The position numbers were made by a program, and so were the translations under genes. Under the pieces are notes generated by a model. It ran no database searches and was not told where the DNA came from. It was given only the letters and a program-made list of their open reading frames with translations. From assembly GCA_006538405.1 (NCBI GenBank), contig BJKQ01000036.1, forward strand, positions 41,583 to 105,582: a stretch of DNA of 64,000 nucleotides. Reading direction: 5' to 3'. This document shows, in pieces, positions 35,996 to 48,620 of this stretch. This DNA comes from Hansfordia pulvinata (taxonomy: Eukaryota > Ascomycota > Sordariomycetes > Xylariales). Numbering within the stretch: position 1 is the stretch's first letter; every line of letters starts with the position of its first letter.

Positions 35996-37170
35996 TTAAT
36001 TTAAGGCGTCGTAATAGCCCTTAATTAATAAGGTGTTAACAAGCAATATTACTTAAGTTTCAATCCGTCTTATAAGCTATTAAGCCTTTTAAGAAGCACC
36101 GCGTAAAAAAAGGATAATATCGTTAATAAATTAAATATTATATAAATCGCTTAATTTTAACTTAAAAAAGGTTAAAATCCGTTTATTTAAAGCGATTTAA
36201 TAATAAGTTAAAGCAGGCTTATCGTTTAATTATACTTATGTTAAGGGCAGGATTAAGAGTTTATAAAGATAAATAAAAGTTAAATACGCTCTTCACGTTC
36301 ATAAATTATAAACTATTATACCCTTTTTTTTATAAAAAAATTTATACTTAAGTTTTCGCTTATCACCTTATATTATATGTAATTCTTTTAAACTTCGCTT
36401 TAAGTTTTTAATTCTTATTATTATACGTTAATTTCCTTTAAATTAAACGGATTTTAATTAAGAAATTTAACCTTTTATTAAAAATAACACTTTTTATAAT
36501 AAAAGCTTTTTACCTTAACCCCTTTAAATAGCTTAACCCCTTTTACGTTTAAGCCCTTATATCTCCCTCTTTTTATACTTAAACTCTTATTAATCTTATT
36601 ATTAAATCGCTTTGATTAAACAAATTTTTTAACCTTTTTTAAGTTAAAACCGAATGTTTTACGTAATGTTTAATTTATTAACGATATTATTCCCTTTTTA
36701 CACGGTGCTTTATAATAAGCTTAATAGCTTATAAGATAAATTCAAATTTAAGTAATATTGCTTATTAACGCCTTATTAATTAAGGTTATTACGATGCCTT
36801 AAATTAGTAATAAGATTAATAAGAATTTAAGTGTAAAGGAAAAGGGTTATAAAGGTTTAAATATAAAAAGGGTTAAGCTATTTAAAAGGGTTAAAATAAA
36901 GAGACTCTTTTATAAAAAGTGTTATTTTTATTATAAGGTTTAATTAAAAGGAATTCAACGTAAAAAAATAAGAATTAAGCGTTTAAAGTAAAGTTTAAAA
37001 AAGTATTATATAATATAAGATAATAAGTAAAAACTTAAATATAATTTTTTTCATAAAAAAGGGGGCGTGGTTTTAAAATTTATCGGTGTAAAGAGCGTGT
37101 TTTACTCTCATTATAAACTCTTAATCTTGCCCTTGAAATAAGTATAATTAAACGATAAGCTTATCTTGAC
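35996..37170 (+). repeat. Dispersed repeat, copy 3, split by an inverted copy of itself
   Basis: The left third of the repeat (35996-36207) and its right two-thirds (36808-37170) are in plus orientation. Between them lies a complete copy in reverse orientation. Reading outward from the centre gives arms of about 210 bp that pair as an inverted repeat. Confidence 0.7.
36208..36807 (-). repeat. Dispersed repeat, copy 4, nested and inverted
   Basis: The 600-bp insert starts TTAAAGCAGG and ends TAAATTAG. TAATAAG occurs immediately on both sides (36201-36207 and 36808-36814), as a 7-bp target duplication. These ends define the boundaries of the family more exactly than the other copies do. Confidence 0.65.
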
Positions 37171-38740
37171 TTAATACTTATTAATTCTTTTCTTTTAAAT
37201 ATATTTAATATATTTATAAGCTTTTTACTTATATTAATATAACCCGTTTTACCGGTATAATAATCGGGTTCGTGAAAGTAACGTATTAATTCTTTAATTA
37301 TACATATATTAATAATAAGTATATATCGGTTGTTTTTACTTCTTTTTATTTTATAATTAATAATTATATAACTTTTATTTGTAAATTAAACATCATAATT
37401 TACTTTTAAAATGTGTGTTATTATTATAATAAAAGGTAATAAAAATATAAAGTATATTTATTTTATTATTAATAACTTAATAAATATCATTTATTTAATA
37501 TTAAGCTTAATATAATATAAAGTTTTATTATTACGTATTATATTACTTATTTATTTAAATTATTTAAAAAAGATAATTATATTAATACTCGTAATTAATT
37601 ATAAAGAATTGAAACATATTGCTTACTTTACGAATAAATTATAAAACAGTTTATATTTTTTAAAATTGTTTATTTTCAACGTTAATATCAATATTTTCTT
37701 TACAATAAAGACTTAAGAATCTTATTATTATTAAAGTGTAACAAATCTCTTTTAAGCGGTTTTCTTTAAAACTTATTATAATTAAATAAAAAGGTGTTTA
37801 TTAAATAATATAACACTTTATTTAAATTAAAAAAGACAATATCAAATATGCTTTCTTTTTATTTAATAAGAAAACATTTCATAAGTAATTATAAATTCAA
37901 AATTAAAGTCTTTTATATATACTTTAATAAACGTCTTTTTTAACTTATCAAAGAATACTTTTTATTATATATTAGCTTAAGCTTATTATAATAAAATCAA
38001 TTATCTTTTCTTTATAATTTTAATACTCCTTTTATTATTGTTTTACTATTTACTTAATTTAAATTATATATATATTTAATAACTTAATATTTATCCTTTT
38101 ATAAATACTTTAAATACGTAATTAATAAATATAAGTATACATTATAATGCTTTTAATATATTAATATCTTTTATATTACTTACGTTTTTAAGTTTAAAAT
38201 TAAGATTACTTTAAGATTAAAATCGAGAAATTTAAATAAAGTTTTAATACGTTCACGGCTTTATTTAATAGTTTAAATTTATCTTATTTTAAGCAATTAT
38301 ACTTTATTAATTCTTAGCTTAAACAATCTTAGATAAAAGGTATAAACGTGACTTATAAAGTTATTATAAAATTATATATACGAATTCTTAAGAATTCTTA
38401 ACAATTTTCTTAATTAACTTATAATTATAAAACTATGTGAACTTAACTTATATAACATACTATTATACTTAATAAAAGCTTTTTTAATTTTAAATTTAAA
38501 GTCCGTATATTTCTCCGATTTTTTCTTAACCAGTTATAGGCTTAAAAAGATCGAAGGATTATTATAGTTTTTACCACTTATTACTTATATAAACCCTTAA
38601 TATTTTAAATTCGATATCTTTATAAAAAGAACATATATAAGAATAATAAAATAGCCGTTAAAGCCGTAAACTCACAGGCTTATTAATAATATATATTTTA
38701 AGTCTGCCGCTTAAAAACTGGAAGAGATATTATTAAATGT

Positions 38741-39348
38741 TATCACTGATTCCCACATCCTTCCACTCTTACTTAAAATTCCATTACTATACCTATCTCT
38801 GCCTTCCCACTTCGTTCGTGACCGCTATAGACCTTCATAGTTATTATTAAGTTTACTCATTTTACGCTTGTGTGGATTATAGGAAATCGACCGCTCAAGA
38901 CCAGGTCCTTATCTTAGCCATATTCGTACGCGCAATTAATACAGGCAGGAATCCTGGCTTCTTGCACACTAGCGGCGCCATCTCGAAGCCACTTGGAAAA
39001 ACGGCGACCCTGGTCCGTCATCTGCAAACAATCTCTGCGATCGCATTCAACAATATCCTTGACGGCGGTGGGCACCTGCGAATCCGACGTATCTACCCTT
39101 AATTAAGTCTCACTACCCACGTCCTCGACAGCCAGTGACGACGCTTGAACGTGCAGGAAGGGGTTAAATGTTGAACCGGCGACAAAAACTACGGCATGGT
39201 CCTCTTAAAACAGAACCTCTTTGCATTCGATGGCAGGCACTATCTAACCAGCGAGTTCTTTTCACTGACAAACAATCGCTCACGCCTTGATTGCCATATT
39301 TTAGCCAGTCTCATCCACTGCTTCACTGTTCCACTGGCGCGCGCATTG
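38741..39348. other. 3' flank of the Ulp1-like gene
   Basis: GC-balanced from about 38740. Short frames only, no coding bias. Confidence 0.45.
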
Positions 39349-42300
39349 CTAACAATATTGAGTCACACTTTTGTCCATCCCAAAACTGGCCCACTCCTTC
39401 TGTGCCCTCGCCACCTTCTGCCCGCAATACCGAAGAATCATCATTATGGCCAATGAGTTGGCATACGCGTCTGATACTCTCTGTGCGGTGGCTGCAAAAG
39501 CCGCGGCCTGCCTCTGGTCGCTGTCGCTGCCCTCTGTGAGAGCCATCTGCACACGCTGGGTTTGGCACGCAAGGGCCCTGAGAGACTGTCTCGGGTTATC
39601 TATCCTGGCCTCTCCGTCAGAGCCATGAAAGAAGCCCAAAAGCTCTTCATCGCATGGCGAGATTTCCCGCAGCACCGCATTCAGACTTTCCAGTAGGCCT
39701 TGTCGACGCCGACTAGCGCGAGGGCGGGCGGCAGCACCAGCCGCGTGGTCCAATTGGAGAGCATCGGATAGCTTGTCCCCAGCGATTTGTACAAAGTCCC
39801 GGATGACAAAACATAGGAAGTCCAGCTTGTTCATGCAATCGTCGATCCGTTTTCGGGCACGTTGCCATGATGCGACCGGGACAGGAGCTGGCAGGTCTGG
39901 GCGGCAGCTTAAGGAAGGGCCTCTGGCATCAAAGAGACCCGCACTGTCTAATGGCAAAGCCTCTTGGTATTGAGCCGGGAGTATGTATCGGCTCGCGTAA
40001 TACGCCCGTAGGCCCGAAGCTGGGGGAAGCTGCGTGAGGCACACGTCCTGCGGGGGGTCGGTCGAGTCGCATATGAGATCCATGTAAGCAAGGACGTAGA
40101 CAGCGCAGTCGTTGCTGTGGGGTCCTTGCTGGCTGGTAGGAACGTGGAATACTTGGAAAGAGGGCTCGTTGGCTTGGAACCCGTCGGCTTGGGGAGCTGA
40201 ATCGTCATGTTGAGGGCGCGCGAGCGCGCGCAGGAAGCTTTGGACGGCCTTGACGGTGTCAGCCAGGTCAAATCTATCTTGAAGACTGTCGGCAATCGCT
40301 AGTGTGCCGGTTGGTTGGTGCCAACAAGCAAGGATCCAGTGAACTCCACCAATGTGTAAGGGGAAGAATAAACGTCGCTTGGAAGCGAGCTTACTCCAGT
40401 ATTTGTCTGGAAAACGGCCACGAATTGCCTCTCTGGACTCGTTGTGGGATATCACGAGCGGATCGACGAGCCCTGAGTCGCAAGGCAGACGCTGCTGCAT
40501 CACCTTGATAATAGCCGAACCTGGGATCATGCAGCCTGGCTTTCGAATCTTGAATAAGACCTCTTTGAACCCGGAAAGGGTCATGCTCGCGGTCGACAGT
40601 CTGCTCTGAGTTTCGGGGAAGACATTGACTGCATCGACCGCGTCGCTTGTCAAGTCTGTGATCAGGCTATCGTCCAGCTGCTGGGGCAGCGAAACGTGGC
40701 GCAGGCCAGCAGGGACTGGAGTAATCGAATTGTTTTCCGTTCGCTTTCTCTTCCGTCGAATCTCTTCCTCGCCCAGCACAGGGGGAGGCATATTTGGCCG
40801 TTTCAATTGGTGGCGGACTGCTCCATGGTTCTCGTCTTGCTCCGGAGCAAGCTTCGTGCGGTGGGAGGCTAGCGATAGAGCCAGGTTGCGGCTCACAACG
40901 GCGTGATGGGCCACATCCCAGGGCAGAGGTGAGTCCATCGCCAGATTCAGGGCAGAGTCGTCCAGGTCAAGAGTCAACTCCTCCGGTGCATTCCTCCCTT
41001 GCTCGGGCGGATCTTCCTCGTTGGACTCGTCGCTGTGGTGGCCGGCATTCCTCCCCGCCTCTTCAAGATCCTCGTCTACACTGGTCTCCTGGACGCTCTC
41101 GGCATCGCTCCAAGCGTTCTTGGTATATTTAGAGGCCCTGACAACCACCGAAATTGGGAGTCGGGCGCCGCAGGAAGATGTTGGCTCAGGAATCCCCTTT
41201 TGGGGGTGCTTGGCTAATCCCTTGTCCGCTTTCTCTCTTGATTTTCCGTCTGGGTCTTCGCTTGACGTGCCTGAGCCCTCTCCCGAGTCGAGGTCTACCT
41301 GAGCATCAGAGTATCCATCGGCATCGCTTGCGGCTTCATCATCGACTTGCTCTTGGCCGTCTATTGTGCCGTCATGTTGGATTCTGACATGGTCTCCACG
41401 CTTCCCGAGCTGTGCTATATCATCTTCGCTGTCTGTGTCCGTCGCTTCCTCCCCGTCGCGGTCGTGCTCATCTCCGATCGCCACCATGTGAGACGGCAAG
41501 ACCTGCGCCCAGGCTGAATCGGGATACCCCGTCATAGTCTCGGCCGCGGCCAAGACATCTTGGCGAGAAAGTTTGATGAAAGTGGCGCCTGTGTCGGATC
41601 CTCGTTTCGATGCAATGACCTCGGCCTTTCGGGAGAGATGAGCGAGAAGCGACAAGCCCTGCTCCCATGACTGTTCCGCGGTCGGAGCTTTCGTATTCTT
41701 ATGGGCGGTGATATTATGTCTTCCTGTGGGCCACTTGCGGCAAAGGGTGACAAGCTGGCCAATCGTCGAGCGCCTGGTCATGATGTCTGGCCCAAGAGCC
41801 ATCCAAAGAATCCATTGGCTGTCGACTCCTAGGTTCTTTTGTAGGCCGGTGATGACTTCACGGCAGCGAGGGGGGAGGGCGCCGGCTTGCTCGCCAAAAC
41901 GGTTGTGAAAGACTGTGTTGATGACATGGCGGAGACTCATATGCAACCCAGGTGGGATAGGCCTTGCGGGGTGTTGAGAGCTGTTAATCAGTTGGCTGAG
42001 GATGCTCACATCGGCGCGACCAGGCAGTTCGGAGAGCAACTTGCGCATTAACCATGCAGTTAAAGACAGAGGGGGCGTTGCGTTGGTTCTTGTGGCCTTT
42101 TCAGATCGAAAGAAGTCGCGGTAAATAAGGGCCAGTTCGTCCCAGAGTCGAAGCTCAAGGTGACAATGACTGGTCATGACATACTGCAGATGGGACAGCC
42201 CTTGTTCGTGTCTGGGCCGATCGTTATCCGCAGACGTCGAGGCGTTGGAGGGGCTGGGTGGTTCAGAGGATAGTGGCAAGGTGGATATGAAGTCGTCGCG

Positions 42301-42360
42301 GCGTGAGGCGCGTGTGGCGCGTGTGGCGCGTGTTTTCCTTTGCGCCATCTCGCGCACCAT
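39349..42360 (-). CDS. Ulp1-type (C48) cysteine protease domain protein, 1003 aa
   Basis: One uninterrupted exon. The domain at about residues 645-790 has the Ulp1 layout: H674 in GGVHWILACW, D691 in IADSLQD (17 residues later, the same spacing as in yeast Ulp1), glutamines 744/745 for the oxyanion hole, and C752 in HSNDCAVYV. These proteases cut SUMO/NEDD8-type isopeptide or precursor bonds. Stand-alone large versions in fungi are often repeat- or transposon-associated. Residues 1-30 are basic (RATRATRA repeats), about 290-470 are acidic and low-complexity, and the C-terminal 180 residues look helical. The start could also be M5. The gene is not RIP-ed and points away from the nuclease-like gene 7.4 kb to the right. 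Substrate unknown. Confidence 0.85.
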   Translation of the reverse strand: MVREMAQRKTRATRATRASRRDDFISTLPLSSEPPSPSNASTSADNDRPRHEQGLSHLQYVMTSHCHLELRLWDELALIYRDFFRSEKATRTNATPPLSLTAWLMRKLLSELPGRADVSILSQLINSSQHPARPIPPGLHMSLRHVINTVFHNRFGEQAGALPPRCREVITGLQKNLGVDSQWILWMALGPDIMTRRSTIGQLVTLCRKWPTGRHNITAHKNTKAPTAEQSWEQGLSLLAHLSRKAEVIASKRGSDTGATFIKLSRQDVLAAAETMTGYPDSAWAQVLPSHMVAIGDEHDRDGEEATDTDSEDDIAQLGKRGDHVRIQHDGTIDGQEQVDDEAASDADGYSDAQVDLDSGEGSGTSSEDPDGKSREKADKGLAKHPQKGIPEPTSSCGARLPISVVVRASKYTKNAWSDAESVQETSVDEDLEEAGRNAGHHSDESNEEDPPEQGRNAPEELTLDLDDSALNLAMDSPLPWDVAHHAVVSRNLALSLASHRTKLAPEQDENHGAVRHQLKRPNMPPPVLGEEEIRRKRKRTENNSITPVPAGLRHVSLPQQLDDSLITDLTSDAVDAVNVFPETQSRLSTASMTLSGFKEVLFKIRKPGCMIPGSAIIKVMQQRLPCDSGLVDPLVISHNESREAIRGRFPDKYWSKLASKRRLFFPLHIGGVHWILACWHQPTGTLAIADSLQDRFDLADTVKAVQSFLRALARPQHDDSAPQADGFQANEPSFQVFHVPTSQQGPHSNDCAVYVLAYMDLICDSTDPPQDVCLTQLPPASGLRAYYASRYILPAQYQEALPLDSAGLFDARGPSLSCRPDLPAPVPVASWQRARKRIDDCMNKLDFLCFVIRDFVQIAGDKLSDALQLDHAAGAAARPRASRRRQGLLESLNAVLREISPCDEELLGFFHGSDGEARIDNPRQSLRALACQTQRVQMALTEGSDSDQRQAAAFAATAQRVSDAYANSLAIMMILRYCGQKVARAQKEWASFGMDKSVTQYC

Positions 42361-44011
42361 GCCTGGCCACCGGGGCGCTGGCAGTCGATTGGCGAAGTCG
42401 GGCGGGAAGATCGCAGAGAATACCTCACGGCCCTAGTGGTCTATGTACAGAGCCAAGGTGGAAGCCATGTTGTTGACGCACAGAATGTATTGATGTGGTC
42501 GGCGGCTGAGGCAGTCGGAACCCGCATTGGACGGCAGGTACGGACAAGAACGGCAGGCACGAACAAGAAGGCAGGCAGGATGGACAGGACTTGGGCTTGG
42601 ATTGTGAGTTGGCGCTGGTCATTGCACGTGACGACCTCGTCGCCGAGTACCAAACGGCGCGAGGGTGTTTGTGAATGCCTGTTCAAGTGCCTAAACCCAT
42701 GAACGACCGCTCTTTAAAATGTAAACATGACCCTTGGAGGTCACGATTCCACAGTTTTGTTTGGCTGCAATGAAAGAGCAGGTGTTTTTAGCCATCCCAA
42801 ATTCTGGTGGGGTACGAGTACATTGCATTGCAGGCGTGCTGGGCCTGTGGGCCAAAGTCCCTAAGGTATCAGGTCACTCACTGGCTGGGATACGCAACGT
42901 AGACCGACAGGCTTAATCCGAATCGGGACTGAGCATGGCGTTCATAATCCCGCCCGCCGTACGAGTACTCGTAAGGCACCTACAGGCTCGGCTTCCATAC
43001 GAGCAATGGATGTCGTTTGTCGTGCCGAGTACGCCCTCACTGTTGCTTCCCGACCAGGCAGCCAGGCAGCCAGCCACCTGGCAGCAAGATTGGAGTGATA
43101 CGAGCGGCGCATCACGACTTCCAGAGCGCTGCGCCAGCGGGCTTCTCATTCTAGCACCCAGCACTCCCAAGAGGCGATGCGCCACTTCTGCTCGTACTTT
43201 TCATTGGTGTTCAGGCCCAGCGGGAACAGCGCATTCGGAAGCGTCTTACCTACCAGATAGGATCTTCAATCAAGAGAGGTACCCCAGCCTTTCAGCCCAC
43301 CTAAAAGCAGGAAACCTTTCGGCATCCCCAACAGCCGGCCATGAGATGTCTTGCCCGGGTCAACAAGCTGGCAGCCACGCTCTCGGCTCCCGAGATGGAC
43401 CAGATCGATCAGGCCGTTTGCCACTGCTCGCGATAGACCTGGACCATGCACTTAGTATGCTGAGACACCGAAGCTCGGAGGCTGACTCGGCTGCAGCAAG
43501 GCAGCAGTTGGAGAACCTTCCCTTAGGGAAGGCTCGGGGAATCGTGAGTTGGTACCAGCTTTCTCATCAATCGCCAGTGTGCAACCCCGAATGCTGTGTG
43601 GGCTGCCCTCCGACGTGAACTTCTCGACAGCCTCCGACATCAGCCACAACGGAGCACCATCGTTCCCTGTCGCAGTTCCATCAAGATCGTGTGAGCTCAA
43701 AGCCCCGATTGCCCTACTTACACCTGCTTAATGGATAGCAAACGCGAACCCGTGCCATGTAGGGACTGCGTCTACAAGGATACCAAAAACGGGAGGGCGA
43801 ATCCCGCCCGCCACTCGATGCCTCGTGAACCTAGCTTCCACAGCCGAAAAAACCAGGAAAATGAAGACGGAGCGCGCTACTCGATAGGTGCCCAGTAGAT
43901 TAGGGACCGCACAAGCGGAGCTTACATCGCTTCCCGAGGTCGGGGGGCTTCAGTATTTTCAGCTTCAACTTAGCCTATCGCCTCATATCGAGCTCGATAA
44001 GCTGCAATAAG
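42361..44011. other. Upstream region of the Ulp1-like gene
   Basis: No gene is supported. It contains short GGCAGG-type repeats (42530-42600) and the GTACGAGTAC motifs described separately. A 227-codon rightward frame (42935-43618) has no codon bias and includes the palindrome. Confidence 0.45.
42960..42973. promoter_or_regulatory. Palindrome TACGAGTACTCGTA upstream of the Ulp1-like gene
   Basis: A perfect 14-bp palindrome about 600 bp upstream of the protease start. A half copy, GTACGAGTAC, is at about 42812-42821. Its 12-bp core recurs upstream of the nuclease-like gene, so it is a candidate binding site for a shared dimeric regulator. Confidence 0.4.
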
Positions 44012-44030
44012 CCCCCCCCCCCCCCCCCCC
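44012..44030. repeat. Poly-C tract, 19 bp
   Basis: A run of 19 C, then G and four more C. Confidence 0.9.
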
Positions 44031-47000
44031 GCCCCAATTCCTCCCCTTTCTTCCCGCCCCTTCCTCGTCAGCATAATGGCAAGCTTTGTATACTTATGAT
44101 CAAGAAGATGGGTGGCTTTCTGGCTAAGAACTGTTGCTCAGCGCCCCCAGACACGCAGCACAAGATATACAAGCAGCAGGACTCGGAAAAAGCGCTTTCG
44201 CAAGTGAAAGCCGGCGAGGCTTCTATGAACTGATCCTTGTCTGGTTACTCCCACCGTGCAGGCCAATGGACGAAACCTCTGCTTTCCTTAAAGACTTGCT
44301 CGAGATTCTGACCCTTAATTTCCATATATTAACGACCTTATATAGTTGCGAGTTATTTTACTAAAAAGAGTAAGGCTCTGGTCGCCCATTCAGCCGTGGT
44401 CTTTTACCGGGGCTGACTTGATATTCAGGGTAAAGCTCATGCCTCTTAGCACCTTTGCCACCTGTGATCTTTCTTAATCTTTATTTAAGTTTCACGGCTT
44501 TAGCTCTAGCATTTAAATAGTTATATGTACTGGTAAGAGCGTCACTTGCTGAAGGATGAACTTTTTCTCTTTTACTTGTGCTGCACAGCCAGTTTAGTCC
44601 AGTGGTACTTACCAGTACCTTTACCTTCCCACGGCCAGTGACCCTTACATGAAGAAGCTCCTTGTTTGTAGCCGTCGTATGATACACTAGCAAAAGCTGT
44701 CTCCCGGCTTTCCTGGTTTTTATGCTCTTACAGTCGAGACCTCTTTTCCTTTATGCCGAGGGCGCAAATGTCTCAAAAGGATGTTTCCCTTACACGGGTA
44801 AGCGCTTCTTGTCGAGAGTTCAATCTTGTCGCAAAATTCTGCTTTACAGTCACTGAAGGAGGTTCGGACACACCCTTAAAAAGAAGAAATAGCCCCGTAA
44901 GCGATAGAGCTATAAGTGTGGCTTGATTTCACTGTCCGCGATATTCAAGGCCTCGGCAGCCTCTGCTTTGAGCCGTGACGTCGTTGGCACCCCTGTCCAT
45001 GGCTTGGGCTTAACGGTCTACAGGTCCTCCAATGAATTATCACGTGATATCTCGCCACACGAGATGGTAGAGCAGACATACCGTCATGTGTTAGTCTGGA
45101 GGGATGCAGGGAGAGGCTCGCGTTGTGTTCAGGACGAACGCAACATAGTATGAAAGGAGCTCTCTGATAAAAGTAGGGCCGAACCGGCGGTCTCTGGAAT
45201 CTTGTCGCTCATACTTCCAGAGGTAACACAGCGGGCAGCTTCGCGACTCTGGCAGCACAGCCTATCTAGTTTCGTGGCTGTTCCACGTTCACTTATGTTC
45301 TGCTCGTGCACCGTGGGAATGGATCTCCAACCTTCCAAGCCATCAGCTCATTGTGATGTAAGACCAGTCGCTAGCTCAGCACACAGTCCTCATCGATCCT
45401 TTGATAAGCGTATAGCAGTATGTGAAAGAGCATTGTCTGAGTTTCCTTACATGCGAACGGCTGGAGCGCGGGGTCTCCGAGATGTCGCAGAGTTGGCAGA
45501 CAGACAACCACGCCTATAGCAGCAACTTTCCTCGAGATATTTGACCTCTTGATGGCGAATTAGGCATTGAAGCATGTGGCTTCATGTTGAAGCGAAAGGG
45601 CAGATAAGCCTCTCCATTCTAATATTAAGTACAGGCCTAATAAGACCCAGATTGATCCAGGGAAGCCGGCGTCGACAACGTTCTCGGCCCGACGGAAATG
45701 AGTACGAGGAGCTTCACCATCATTTAAAACGCCGATTACAGGAGCTGGGCTTTCACTTTGTGATATGGTATCACTGAGTACAGGTCATGGGCATATAAAG
45801 ATAAAATATGCGGCAGTTCTAGTGACCGTCGGCGGGACACCTTTTTTTGCGCCCCGCAGTTCGTCACATATGGCCCCTCCGTTTCGCGCTCTCCAGGCTC
45901 CGAAGTGACAGCGGTCAGCCTTTAAAAAGATTAAGTCACTATCAAAATCCGGACCCACCAAGCTTTCATGTGTCCTTACAAATTGGTTATGGGGCTGTCA
46001 GCGCTTCCCCTTGGACAAAACCCCAACCTTTAAGCTTGTGTCATTAAGTCGTGAACATGTCCAATAGTCACTGGGTCGATGCGACCTGTAGACGAAGCAG
46101 TGTCACGGGCCTGGGCACTGCGAATGTCATAGATTAGTGTATTCGAGAGGTTCCATGGGAAGATCTCCTACTCCGGGATGTCAACCCCGGAGTCTTACTT
46201 TATATTGCCGCCGTAGGGTGTAGAAGTGAGCCGGACGGAAGAGATGTAATCGGAGCGACGAAGCGCTCTTGGGATCAACACAGTCCGGGCGGTTACAAGT
46301 AGGACCCGAATGATAAACGAAGGCACACAAGTTGTTGGACAAATTCCCAAATTCGAGGCCACGGGAGCCTTTCAGGTCCCAAGGGCGTCCGCAAACATCG
46401 AGACGTATCAACTTGAGCGCCAAGCATTTTTATCTTAGCAACTGTGTACTTGATGATACGTCTCTCGGTCAATGAATCACTGATATAGGCGGTTGCTGCA
46501 ACAGGACGAGCTACATAGAGCGCCCGACAGGGCGGATATCGGGCACGAACGGACGCGCCCCGTATCCCTTTCGATCCATACTAAGTAGGGACAGAGGGAA
46601 GGGTATAACTCGCATCGAAGGACACAGGACGCAGGATATGGCAGAAGAGGAGTACTGCCGAATCGGCAAATCAGTGTTAGAATTCAGGTGGTCAATGTCA
46701 TTGCGCCACTATGATGAACTATTCCCGAAGCGCGAGAGGGCATCTTTGTAAATGGTATCGTCATTCTTCACCTTCATAGCTGCAGGTGAGTCAGCACGCG
46801 ATCCGTTTATGAGTGAAGTGGATGGTCAATGATTTTGAACACAGCTCGGGCGCGTAGGTCCACGCATCTATGGATATGCCGCAAATGAACTACCTAGTAA
46901 AGCTGGGAGGGCCTGTATGCTAGCCCCAGATGCCCAAACCAAGGAAGCGCAGAAGAGGCCTCGCTTATCTTTCTCGGAGCGACAATAACCCTGACCCCCG

Positions 47001-48337
47001 TTTTTCAACAGGTCTGGGTTATTGATCGATTCAAATTTGCGTTCGGTGCTTCAAGACCACACTGTGATCGCCTACGTTAGGGATCGCCGCAGATCTAAAA
47101 GGAGATGCACCGTTTACATGATTATGTTGATGCATACTCTCGAAGAAAAGAGGGGAGCGGAGGACAGAGTGGTAGAGAGCGGAGTGAAGAGAGGCGGACC
47201 GGCAGAACATCAGAGGATATAAGAGCACATTGGCCTAGGACCAGAGGGAAGAGGCGCAGGAGAGCAGAGCGGCAAAGGGCAGAAGCGAAGCTTTCGCGCT
47301 GCTAAGACCCCGACAGGTCTGGCGCACCAGCGCACTCGCAGCTTGGAAGCAGCACTTGCGTGAGGGATCTATGGACAGGGCGAGAAATACTTCGCATCGT
47401 AAACGGGGGCATGCTGAAACCCGTCTTCTTTTAGGAACTGATCGCCTTCTTTTGCAAAGCAAGAAGGGAACGCAAGCCTAAGAGTAGCCGCACAAAGCGG
47501 CGCCGAAGTCACAAGGCGCCGCAGCAACTTCCCGACCCCATGCTTCGACACTCAGCCAGCCAAAGCGTTGGCAACGTGGATGCTGGGGCCCTCTCCCAAG
47601 ATAACTAATAACTGGTAGGGCTACTAGCGCGCGTTGCAGGAAACGGCGGCGGGGGAGCGGAGGTATCGACGTCAGCCGCCATCGCCTTTGTCCGTTATTC
47701 TGCTCCCGCTGCGGTGCTCACCTGAGGGGGTGTTGCTCCCTCTCCCTCTTTCAAGCTAAGTCGGAGGGGGGCCCCGTGCCATCATGTGTTAACTGAAGTG
47801 GGATTCGGCTATGCTGAGAAGAAGGGACCGCCGAGCAGGTCGAGCAGAGAACCGATCTGCTGTCGTTGCCTACGGTTTTAACGTGGGCACTGTGGCCGCC
47901 GTCCAGAAATTCGACACCGCTTTATGGCCGTGAGGGTTCGAAGCAATAAGAGAGGCGTTGCTGGAAAGTTAGGTCTATCTGCGCCGCCAACGGGGCAGGT
48001 CGCTGCAGCGGATTAAGACATAAACGCGGTGACTTTTACGAGGCACCAGCAGAAAGTTGCGCTTCGCTCGTGCGAGTGGAAAAGGGGAGATGGACTGATG
48101 CGGCCACGCGTCTCGTCCCTAGTCTCGTTTTTGCGGGGTTTGACCGTGCCCATCACTTCAGCCGTGCTAATGAATGGGGACACTAGCGTAATAAGGGAAT
48201 GAACAGTGAAGTGGCAGTGACACTGTTAGCCGTGGTGTATTAATATAGCTGTAAAATCCTGCAAAAGAGGCCTTTACGGATAAACGAGGACGCGGAACGC
48301 TAAGGTGCTTACGCTCTCAACGGGTCAGACCGCTCCG
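44031..48337. other. 4.3 kb of GC-balanced sequence without a supported gene
   Basis: All open frames are under about 110 codons and none shows codon bias, splice logic or a recognisable motif. The sequence is neither RIP-ed nor repetitive by eye. It may be regulatory or non-coding DNA, or the remains of old genes. Confidence 0.45.
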
Positions 48338-48397
48338 CCCACATTGGGTAAAATCTACCCAAACTGGGTGTATCTTGCCCAGCTTGGGCACATTATA
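48338..48397. repeat. Three 20-bp tandem units, each with a CCCA-N3-TGGG palindrome
   Basis: Units start at 48338, 48358 and 48378: CCCACATTGGG, CCCAAACTGGG and CCCAGCTTGGG, each followed by nine bases with a shared T/A-rich pattern (near ATCTN). Because CCCA follows TGGG at fixed spacing, each junction also forms a second inverted pair. The regular one-site-per-20-bp layout suggests a protein-binding array. Confidence 0.75.
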
Positions 48398-48620
48398 CCG
48401 AAGATCGTATTTAAGCTGCGCATATTTTATTAAACGTTTAATAAGTTATATAATAATTAATAATAAAAGCGAGAAAAGTTATCCATTCTATAATCGAAAC
48501 TTAAGGTTTTTTTTTTTTTATATTTATCGTTAATTTATTTGCTTTTCTTTTCCTTAATTTCATCACCCGTTCCTGCTCGGTTATACGCATAAATCACGAT
48601 GCTATACGCTTAAAAGGAGA
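48398..48620. other. Short AT-rich stretch
   Basis: About 200 bp of RIP-like, AT-rich sequence (48410-48600) with a T11 run, isolated within GC-balanced DNA. It is probably a small degraded repeat. Confidence 0.45.

Larger units (their letters stand above)
29081..38740. repeat. AT-rich RIP-ed block, 9.7 kb
   Basis: The largest AT block here, without any open coding sequence. It contains a tandem array (29.6-30.8 kb), copies of the 600-bp dispersed repeat (34.6 and 36.0-37.2 kb), and near 34074 a string GTTATTACGAACCCGATAAT that recalls the start of the solo LTR at 57880. The rest is unresolved. Confidence 0.75.

Noticed and set aside
42935..43618. Rightward 227-codon open frame
   Set aside because: No codon bias or recognisable domain, and the regulatory-looking palindrome lies inside it. 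Length alone is not convincing in GC-balanced DNA.
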